Source: Saccopteryx bilineata (Eukaryota > Chordata > Mammalia > Chiroptera > Emballonuridae). From it: a stretch of 64,000 nucleotides of DNA. How positions within the stretch are numbered: position 1 is the stretch's first letter; the number at the start of each line of letters is the position of its first letter. The position numbers were made by a program, and so were the translations under genes. The stretch is taken from NCBI RefSeq assembly GCF_036850765.1, contig NC_089492.1, forward strand, positions 103,373,022 to 103,437,021, written 5' to 3'. Below, one piece after another: positions 26,456 to 36,300 of this stretch. A model generated the notes under the pieces. The model was not told where the DNA came from. It was given only the letters and a program-made list of their open reading frames with translations, and searched no databases.

Positions 26456-27173
26456 AAACCCAGTGGAAGCCACGTTTGCCTCTGACTTACAGCAGTGCTT
26501 GGTCCATAGTAAGATCCAGATAAGTGTTGCTAGTGCTCTTCTCATTACTGTGATTACCTATATCCCCGGCTCTGAATGCTCTTCCCCCTTGGCCCTCTGT
26601 CCATACTTGGCCGTCCTCAGCAGGTCCAGTCTGACCCCTTCTCCATGACTGAGTTCCAGGAGCTTTGGGGGACCCCCATATTCCTGTCTGGAGGGTCTCT
26701 GGCTCTGCCACCTTGACTTCTCTCCTTGTCTGCCAGCCTGTAGACTTCCACCCCACTCTCCACCACTGCCCCTGGCTCCAAGTCCCCATGTGATTTGACC
26801 TGATCTTATCATCTATTAACTCAAGAGCATTGAACACAGAAGTTTGAGAGAGCCCCTTTTTAACCCTAACACTTCTGTGATTCACATCTGGATTCTTTTT
26901 AAAGAGCTTCCATCTGTTGTCACTTTAGCTTTTGTCCTATCACTTCTGAGCAAGGGTCACAGCCTCCATTCTCCAGATGAGGAGACTGAGGCCCAGGAAG
27001 GGCTTGCCTGCCCACACTGCCTGGGCTCCTACTGGGCGCTCTTCCTAGCTCTCGGGAGGAAAGGGGTGCAGAGCAGGGCCTAGCAGTTTGGGGACCCCAC
27101 ACACTGCGCATGAGGCACCAGGTCTGTCACACCCGGGGCTGCATGTGATGGCACGGCCTGCTTCCTTCTGCAG

Positions 27174-27278
27174 TCAGCCTACGCTGTGTCGCTGCTGCGG
27201 GAGTGTGTCAAGCTGCGGCCCTCAGACCCCACCGTGCCCCTGATGGCTGCCAAGGTCTGCATCGGGTCCCTGCACTGG
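27174..27278 (+). CDS. TTC7A: TTC7A coding exon f (helix B of TPR)
   Basis: The exon is 105 bases (35 codons, in phase): [20 protein letters not shown] then [15 protein letters not shown]. The acceptor is CTTCTGCAG and the donor TGG|GTAAGT, an excellent 5' splice site. The segment ending LRPSDP is a textbook TPR helix B with the terminal proline. The exon is followed by the 16.2-kb intron that holds the giant minisatellite, so correct removal of that intron is needed to reach exon g. Confidence 0.96.
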
Positions 27279-27815
27279 GTAAGTGATCTGCGGGGGCAGG
27301 CCCAGGTCCTGCAGCTTCCTGTGGGAGGATGGCAGCAGGTGGGCATTAGACAGAGGCATGCCCATCTTGCTGTGTATATGAAGGTAATATAAATGACAAA
27401 GTACAAAGAGAGCTGGATGGGTCAGCTGGATGGGAGGCATCCTGGAGGAGGAGGCCTTGGACTAGGCTTAGAGGTCTGGGAAGGGTCCACCCAGGCCAGT
27501 GGCAGGCACTTCTGTCACAGCTTGCTTTCCCCAGCCCCATGATAAGCAGGGAAACTTCTTGCTCCCCAAGTATTTTTGAGGAAACTGCTGTCATCTTGCA
27601 CCCTAGAGGTGGGGCAGCCTGGGGATGTGGGTGGCACGTGGGTGCTGGCAGGAAGAAGACCTCCAGGCTGAGCAATGCAGCGGAGGGCAGGGGTGTGAGC
27701 TGGAGAGCTCGGAGAGGGGGCTGGCCAGCCCCGGCTCACAGCCCTCTGCCTTCCCGGGCTCCTGAGCAGGACCTCAGTCCACACTGGGAGGAAGCCCCCA
27801 GTGCCCACCTCCCTG

Positions 27816-27845
27816 GGGCGGGGTAGGGGTGGGGGTGGGGTGGGC
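27816..27845 (+). repeat. G-quadruplex motif
   Basis: Six G-runs of three to five bases (GGGGCGGGGTAGGGGTGGGG and onward) with one- or two-base loops lie about 540 bases after a strong donor site, on the sense strand of the pre-mRNA. Confidence 0.85.
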
Positions 27846-28776
27846 ATCGCGCTCCCGCTCCGAGGCTGCCAGCTCTGCGGTGGCTCTGGGTCCACCCAGC
27901 CATCAGCCGCTCTTGCCAGGAAGTCCTAAATTTAGGTATTCCCGCCGTGGAGGAGTTGTTTCCCTCAGCAGCATAATTACAGTAATTATGTGCATTCAGA
28001 TTACATGGTAATAAAATTAGGATCAAATCAGTCCAAATTGAAATCAGATGAGTTAGGAGCAAAGTAATCAATGACAACATAAATAGAAAAGCCCAAAAGG
28101 AAACTTAAACATGCAGGCTTGTCATCAGAATCAAGGAGGAGGGTGAGTTGTTTAACCTCAGCTGAGGGCATGTTTGGGTTAAAGGGCTGATGTAAGCCTG
28201 GGTTTAAATTGGGCACCGTCTAGAAAGGGTCATGTTGGAGGCTTCTGGTGGCGTTCCCTGACTGAAACCTCACCTCTGCAGCTCCCTAAAGCCTCACTTA
28301 CACCTGCCTTGCTCACTTAGAACATCACACTGTAATCATCCTTGTTCCTGAGGGCAGGAACCGTCTCTCTTCCATCTTGAAACCCAGCTGAGAGTTGATG
28401 CCTGGTGCGTACAGGGTGGAATACTACTTGCTGATGAGCACAGACACATGGCACTGGATTCTGCCTTCTACAGTACTTGTCTTCCCCGTTAGATGGGGAG
28501 CTTCTTCACTTGCCGTGTCTTGCACCCTGAGCTCCTCTCACCCACACAGAACCCTGTACGTAGTAGGCGTTCACTAATTCCTTACAGAATGGCACCTGCC
28601 CCAGCTGGCTGGGAGGGACGGGTGTGGGGGTCTGCATCTGGTTCAGTGGTTCTCCTTGGCTCCCTGGGTTGCTGCTGGGCCAAGAGCAGGCAGCTTGTTC
28701 TCCAAGGGGGCCAGGAGAGGGACGGCCTAGCATTTGCTGTTATCAAGGCTGGGAGCAGGAAGAATGGGTCTGACTG

Positions 28777-28898
28777 GCCTGACCTGTGGTGGCGCAGTGG
28801 ATAAAGCGTTGACCTGGAAATGCTGAGGTCGCCGGTTCAAAACCCTGGGCTTGCCCGGTCATGGCACATATGGGAGTTGAAGCTTCCTGCTCCTTCCC

Positions 28899-28945
<47 letters not shown>

Positions 28946-28972
28946 CTCTAAAATGAATAAATAAATAAAAAT

Positions 28973-29004
<32 letters not shown>
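28777..29004 (+). mobile_element. tRNA-derived SINE, bat type B
   Basis: The head GTGGTGGCGCAGTGGATAAA and box B CGCCGGTTCAAAACC are followed by GGGCTTGCCCGGTCATGGCA, a (CT)n tract at about 28903-28953, AATGAATAAATAAATAAA and a long poly(A). A perfect 16-bp duplication AGAATGGGTCTGACTG occurs at 28761-28776 and 29005-29020. The intact duplication and pure A-tail suggest a young insertion. Confidence 0.95.
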
Positions 29005-29007
<3 letters not shown>

Positions 29008-29744
29008 ATGGGTCTGACTGTGGCACACAGGAGTGCTAGTACTTGGGACAAGACACGGATCCTGAAAGGTGTCTGATATCACATCTGTCCTGTGCTTGCA
29101 TAGCTGTCCTGGCTCACCTCAGCCCCCAGCAGGCCTAGCCATTGCCCAGCCATGCCCTGTTAGCAGGGGACAGAAATCAAAGTGTGGACAATTTGGCCCA
29201 GGTTGCATGAAGGGAGGAGGCTGAAACTGGGACATTTGTGCTGGATGAAACCAGATTGGATGGCCCTGTGCCCAGAGGCGGAGAACCTGCTGTCCCTACG
29301 TCCTGTCCTTATGCCCAGAGCCAGTGTGGGACAGCCCAGGCTGGATCGGGGTCTGAGGGTGGGCAGGGAGGGGACCAGGCAGAGGGATGGTCACGTGCTG
29401 GGTGCTTTGGGCTTTGCAGCAGTGCAGGAACAGCTGGGGCAGCTATGGGGTCGGGGAGGCTAAGCCTGAAGCTCCTCTAGGTGATAGCCGTGTGTGCATG
29501 GCCAGCATCTTACCGGGTTCCCCAGCCAGTTATTTGGGGCAGGAAAAAAGGGAGATGTAAATATTTTTTTATATCCCTTCAAACATAGTTATTTAAGATT
29601 GATGTAATTTAAAAAGTTGAATGTTTTCTAGGCAGCTAGGAGATGAGGGTGTGTGTGCATCCTGTGTGTCACACCAGAAAGAGGAGAGGAGGTCACACAA
29701 CAGAAAAGGAGGTCATGTTCCTCTTTGGAAGGGTCTGTGTTACT

Positions 29745-29930
29745 ATCTCCGGACCTCTTCTCTAGAGAGGATAGGGTTCAAATCCCTGCCTACCCACTTA
29801 GTGCTGTGTGACTTTAGGGGAGTAATTCAGCCTCACTGTGCCTCCTCTGTAACCTGGAAACCTCAGAGCTGAGGAGTGTCCCTGCTGAGCACCCTGCAGG
29901 CACCTGGTAAATGGCAGCTCTCCCTGTGAC
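29745..29930 (+). repeat. MIR SINE fragment
   Basis: GGGTTCAAATCCCTGCCTAC, CCACTTAGTGCTGTGTGACT, TTCAGCCTCACTGTGCCTCC and TCTGTAACCTGGAAACCTC match the MIR core in sense order. Confidence 0.65.
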
Positions 29931-30319
29931 AGCCTCTTCAAAAGAGCAGGCTCTCAGAAGAGAGGTGCTTTTGTGTGTTGCCTTTGTTTTTTCAGATTCG
30001 GGGATGGGCAGAGCCAGGAAGATGGATTAAGTATTTATGAAGCAGGGAAGAAAGAGGGCTGCTCTCCTGCCATTAGCTTGTGGGAATTAGGAAGTCATCC
30101 TGCTCCTCCCAGGAAGACGAAAGGACATTTTCAGTAGAGCAGATAACAACAGGTCCTGGGCTATGTGGGATGGGCTCAGGGAGAAACCAGAGGTGCTTTC
30201 TAAACACGCTCTGCAGGCTCAGAGGTGACCTCTGTCTAGGTCCCGGGATGGGAGGAGGGGGGGTGAAGATTCTGGGGGAGAGCCACTCTGCGATTAAGGA
30301 GGCGACGCTGGGCGTGGGT

Positions 30320-33300
30320 AGCAGCCTGCGTGTGAGCGCGGGGTAGCAGCCTGAGTGTGAGCGCGGGGTAGCAGCCTGAGTGTGAGCGCAGGGTGCAGCT
30401 GAGTGTGAGCGCAGGGTGGCAGCCTGAGTGTGAGCGCAGGGTGGCAGCCTGAGTGTGAGCGCAGGGTGCAGCCTGAGTGTGAGCGCAGGGTGGCAGCCTG
30501 AGTGTGAGCGCAGTGAGGCAGCCTGAGTGTGAGCGCAGGGTGCAGCCTGAGTGTGAGCGCAGGGTGCAGCCTGAGTGTGAGCGCAGGGTGGCAGCCTGAG
30601 TGTGAGCGCAGGGAGGCAGCCTGAGTGAGAGCGCAGGATGGCAGCCTGAGTGAGCGCAGGGTGGCAGCCTGAGTGTGAGCGCAGGGTGGCAGCCTGAGTG
30701 AGCGCAGGGTGGCAGCCTGAGTGTGAGCGCAGGGAGGCAGCCTGAGTGAGCGCAGGGTGGCAGCCTGAGTGAGCGCAGGGTGGCAGCCTGAGTGTGAGGG
30801 CAGGGTGCAGCCTGAGTGTGAGCGCAGGGAGGCAGCCTGAGTGAGCGCAGGGTGGCAGCCTGAGTGAGCGCAGGGTGGCAGCCTGAGTGTGAGGGCAGGG
30901 TGCAGCCTGAGTGTGAGAGCAGGGTGCAGCCTGAGTGTGAGCGCAGGGTGCAGCCTGAGTGTGAGCGCAGGGAAGCAGCCTGAGTGAGAGCGCGGGGTAG
31001 CAGCCTGAGTGTGAGCGCGGGGAAGCAGCCTGAGTGAGCTCAGGGTGCAGCCTGAGTGTGAGCGCAGGGTGCAGCCTGAGTGTGAGCGCAGGGAAGCAGC
31101 CTGAGTGTGAGCGCGGGGTAGCAGCCTGAGTGTGAGCGCGGGGAAGCAGCCTGAGTGAGCTCGGGGTGCAGCCTGAGTGTGAGCGCAGGGTGCAGCCTGA
31201 GTGTGAGCGCAGGGAGGCAGCCTGAGTGTGAGCGCAGGGTGGCAGCCTGAGTGAGCGCAGGGTGGCAGCCTGAGTGTGAGCGCAGGGTGGCAGCCTGAGT
31301 GTGAGCGCAGGGTGCAGCCTGAGTGTGAGCGCAGGGAAGCAGCCTGAGTGTGAGCGCGGGGTAGCAGCCTGAGTGTGAGCGCGGGGTGGCAGCCTGAGTG
31401 AGCGCGGGGTGGCAGCCTGAGTGTGAGCGCGGGGAGGCAGCCTGAGTGAGCGCGGGGAGGCAGCCTGAGTGAGCGCGGGGTGGCAGCCTGAGTGAGCGCG
31501 GGGTGGCAGCCTGAGTGTGAGGGCAGGGTGCAGCCTGAGTGTGAGCGCAGGGTGCAGCCTGAGTGTGAGCGCAGGGTGCAGCCTGAGTGTGAGCGCAGGG
31601 AAGCAGCCTGAGTGTGAGCGCGGGGTAGCAGCCTGAGTGTGAGCGCGGGGAAGCAGCCTGAGTGAGCTCAGGGTGCAGCCTGAGTGTGAGCGCAGGGTGC
31701 AGCCTGAGTGTGAGCGCAGGGTGCAGCCTGAGTGTGAGCGCAGGGAGGCAGCCTGAGTGTGAGCGCAGGGTGGCAGCCTGAGTGTGAGCGCAGGGTGGCA
31801 GCCTGAGTGTGAGCGCTGGGAGGCAGCCTGAGTGTGAGCGCAGGGTGCAGCCTGAGTGTGAGCGCAGGGTGGCAGCCTGAGTGTGAGCGCAGGGAGGCAG
31901 CCTGAGTGTGAGCGCAGGGTGGCAGCCTGAGTGTGAGCGCAGGGAGGCAGCCTGAGTGTGAGCGCAGGGTGGCAGCCTGAGTGTGAGCGCAGGGTGGCAG
32001 CCTGAGTGTGAGCGCAGGGTGCAGCCTGAGTGTGAGCGCAGGGAAGCAGCCTGAGTGTGAGCGCAGGGAGGCAGCCTGAGTGTGAGCGCAGGGAGGCAGC
32101 CTGAGTGAGCGCAGGGTGGCAGCCTGAGTGAGCGCAGGGTGGCAGCCTGAGTGTGAGCGCAGGGTGCAGCCTGAGTGTGAGCGCCGGGAGGCAGCCTGAG
32201 TGAGCTCAGGGTGCAGCCTGAGTGTGAGCGCAGGGTGCAGCCTGAGTGTGAGGGCAGGGTGCAGCCTGAGTGTGAGCGCAGGGTGCAGCCTGAGTGTGAG
32301 CGCAGGGTGCAGCCTGAGTGTGAGCGCGGGGAAGCAGCCTGAGTGTGAGCGCGGGGTAGCAGCCTGAGTGTGAGCGCGGGGAAGCAGCCTGAGTGAGCTC
32401 AGGGTGCAGCCTGAGTGTGAGCGCAGGGTGCAGCCTGAGTGTGAGCGCAGGGTGCAGCCTGAGTGTGAGCGCAGGGAAGCAGCCTGAGTGTGAGCGCGGG
32501 GTAGCAGCCTGAGTGTGAGCGCGGGGAAGCAGCCTGAGTGAGCGCAGGGTGCAGCCTGAGTGTGAGCGCAGGGAAGCAGCCTGAGTGTGAGCGCAGGGTA
32601 GCAGCCTGAGTGTGAGCGCAGGGAAGCAGCCTGAGTGAGCTCAGGGTGCAGCCTGAGTGTGAGCGCAGGGTGGCAGCCTGAGTGAGAGCGCAGGGTGGCA
32701 GCCTGAGTGAGCGCAGGGTGGCAGCCTGAGTGTGAGCGCAGGGTGGCAGCCTGAGTGAGCGCAGGGTGGCAGCCTGAGTGTGAGCGCAGGGAGGCAGCCT
32801 GAGTGAGCGCAGGGAGGCAGCCTGAGTGAGCGCAGGGTGGCAGCCTGAGTGAGCGCAGGGTGGCAGCCTGAGTGAGCGCAGGGTGGCAGCCTGAGTGTGA
32901 GGGCAGGGTGCAGCCTGAGTGTGAGCGCAGGGTGCAGCCTGAGTGTGAGCGCAGGGTGCAGCCTGAGTGTGAGCGCAGGGAAGCAGCCTGAGTGTGAGCG
33001 CAGGGAAGCAGCCTGAGTGTGAGCGCGGGGTAGCAGCCTGAGTGTGAGCGCGGGGAAGCAGCCTGAGTGAGCGCAGGGTGCAGCCTGAGTGTGAGCGCAG
33101 GGTGCAGCCTGAGTGTGAGCGCAGGGAAGCAGCCTGAGTGTGAGCGCGGGGTAGCAGCCTGAGTGTGAGCGCGGGGAGGCAGCCTGAGTGTGAGCGCGGG
33201 GAGGCAGCCTGAGTGTGAGCGCGGGGAGGCAGCCTGAGTGTGAGCGCGGGGTGGCAGCCTGAGTGTGAGCGCGGGGTGGCAGCCTGAGTGTGAGCGCGGG

Positions 33301-36300
33301 GTGCAGCCTGAGTGTGAGCGCAGGGTGGCAGCCTGAGTGTGAGCGCAGTGAGGCAGCCTGAGTGTGAGCGCAGGGTGCAGCCTGAGTGTGAGCGCAGGGT
33401 GCAGCCTGAGTGTGAGCGCAGGGTGGCAGCCTGAGTGTGAGCGCAGGGAGGCAGCCTGAGTGAGAGCGCAGGGTGGCAGCCTGAGTGAGCGCAGGGTGCA
33501 GCCTGAGTGTGAGCGCAGGGAGGCAGCCTGAGTGAGAGCGCAGGGTGGCAGCCTGAGTGAGCGCAGGGAGGCAGCCTGAGTGTGAGCGCAGGGTGGCAGC
33601 CTGAGTGAGCGCAGGGTGGCAGCCTGAGTGTGAGCGCAGGGTGGCAGCCTGAGTGTGAGCGCAGGGTGGCAGCCTGAGTGTGAGCGCAGGGTGGCAGCCT
33701 GAGTGTGAGCGCAGGGTGGCAGCCTGAGTGAGCGCAGGGTGGCAGCCTGAGTGTGAGCGCAGGGAGGCAGCCTGAGTGTGAGCGCAGGGTGGCAGCCTGA
33801 GTGTGAGCGCAGGGTGGCAGCCTGAGTGAGAGCGCAGGGTGCAGCCTGAGTGTGAGCGCAGGGTGCAGCCTGAGTGTGAGCGCAGGGAAGCAGCCTGAGT
33901 GTGAGCGCAGGGTAGCAGCCTGAGTGTGAGCGCAGGGAGGCAGCCTGAGTGAGCTCAGGGTGCAGCCTGAGTGTGAGCGCAGGGTGCAGCCTGAGTGTGA
34001 GCGCAGGGTGCAGCCTGAGTGTGAGCGCAGGGAAGCAGCCTGAGTGTGAGCGCAGGGTGGCAGCCTGAGTGTGAGCGCAGGGTGGCAGCCTGAGTGAGAG
34101 CGCAGGGTGCAGCCTGAGTGTGAGCGCAGGGAAGCAGCCTGAGTGTGAGCGCAGGGAAGCAGCCTGAGTGTGAGCGCAGGGAGGCAGCCTGAGTGAGCGC
34201 AGGGTGGCAGCCTGAGTGTGAGGGCAGGGTGCAGCCTGAGTGTGAGGGCAGGGTGCAGCCTGAGTGTGAGCGCAGGGTAGCAGCCTGAGTGTGAGCGCAG
34301 GGTGCAGCCTGAGTGTGAGCGCAGGGAAGCAGCCTGAGTGTGAGCGCGGGGTAGTAGCCTGAGTGTGAGCGCGGGGAAGCAGCCTGTGTGAGCTCAGGGT
34401 GCAGCCTGAGTGTGAGCGCAGGGTGCAGCCTGAGTGTGAGCGCAGGGAGGCAGCCTGAGTGTGAGCGCGGGGTAGCAGCCTGAGTTTGAGCGCGGGGAAG
34501 CAGCCTGAGTTTGAGCGCGGGGAAGCAGCCTGAGTGAGCGCAGGGTGCAGCCTGAGTGTGAGCGCAGGGTGCAGCCTGAGTGTGAGCGCAGGGTGCAGCC
34601 TGAGTGTGAGCGCAGGGAAGCAGCCTGAGTGTGAGCGCGGGGTAGCAGCCTGAGTGTGAGCGCAGGGTAGCAGCCTGAGTGAGCTCAGGGTGCAGCCTGA
34701 GTGTGAGCGCAGGGAAGCAGCCTGAGTGTGAGCGCAGGGTAGCAGCCTGAGTGTGAGCGCAGGGAAGCAGCCTGAGTGAGCTCAGGGTGCAGCCTGAGTG
34801 TGAGCGCAGGGTGGCAGCCTGAGTGTGAGCGCAGGGTGGCAGCCTGAGTGTGAGCGCAGGGTGCAGCCTGAGTGTGAGCGCAGGGTGCAGCCTGAGTGTG
34901 AGCGCAGGGAAGCAGCCTGAGTGTGAGCGCAGGGAAGCAGCCTGAGTGTGAGCGCAGGGTAGCAGCCTGAGTGTGAGCGCAGGGAAGCAGCCTGAGTGAG
35001 CTCAGGGTGCAGCCTGAGTGTGAGCGCAGGGTGCAGCCTGAGTGTGAGCGCAGGGTAGCAGCCTGAGTGTGAGCGCAGGGTGCAGCCTGAGTGTGAGCGC
35101 AGGGTGCAGCCTGAGTGTGAGCGCAGGGAGGCAGCCTGAGTGTGAGCGCAGGGTGGCAGCCTGAGTGTGAGCGCAGGGTGGCAGCCTGAGTGTGAGCGCA
35201 GGGAGGCAGCCTGAGTGTGAGCGCAGGGTGCAGCCTGAGTGTGAGCGCAGGGTGGCAGCCTGAGTGTGAGCGCAGGGTGGCAGCCTGAGTGTGAGCGCAG
35301 GGTGGCAGCCTGAGTGTGAGCGCAGGGAGGCAGCCTGAGTGTGAGCGCAGGGTGGCAGCCTGAGTGTGAGCGCGGGGTGGCAGCCTGAGTGTGAGCGCAG
35401 GGTGCAGCCTGAGTGTGAGCGCAGGGAAGCAGCCTGAGTGTGAGCGCAGGGAGGCAGCCTGAGTGTGAGCGCAGGGAGGCAGCCTGAGTGAGCGCAGGGT
35501 GGCAGCCTGAGTGAGCGCAGGGTGGCAGCCTGAGTGTGAGCGCAGGGTGCAGCCTGAGTGTGAGCGCAGGGAGGCAGCCTGAGTGAGCTCAGGGTGCAGC
35601 CTGAGTGTGAGCGCAGGGTGCAGCCTGAGTGTGAGGGCAGGGTGCAGCCTGAGTGAGCGCAGGGTGCAGCCTGAGTGTGAGCGCAGGGTGCAGCCTGAGT
35701 GTGAGCGCGGGGAAGCAGCCTGAGTGTGAGCGCGGGGTTGCAGCCTGAGTGTGAGCGCGGGGAAGCAGCCTGAGTGAGCTCAGGGTGCAGCCTGAGTGTG
35801 AGCGCAGGGTGCAGCCTGAGTGTGAGCGCAGGGTGCAGCCTGAGTGTGAGCGCAGGGAAGCAGCCTGAGTGTGAGCGCGGGGTAGCAGCCTGAGTGTGAG
35901 CGCGGGGAAGCAGCCTGAGTGAGCGCAGGGTGCAGCCTGAGTGTGAGCGCAGGGAGGCAGCCTGAGTGTGAGCGCAGGGTACAGCTGAGTGTGAGCGCAG
36001 GGAAGCAGCCTGAGTGAGCTCAGGGTGCAGCCTGAGTGTGAGCGCAGGGTGGCAGCCTGAGTGAGAGCGCAGGGTGGCAGCCTGAGTGAGCGCAGGGTGG
36101 CAGCCTGAGTGTGAGCGCAGGGTGGCAGCCTGAGTGAGCGCAGGGTGGCAGCCTGAGTGTGAGCGCAGGGAGGCAGCCTGAGTGAGCGCAGGGAGGCAGC
36201 CTGAGTGAGCGCAGGGTGGCAGCCTGAGTGAGCGCAGGGTGGCAGCCTGAGTGAGCGCAGGGTGGCAGCCTGAGTGTGAGGGCAGGGTGCAGCCTGAGTG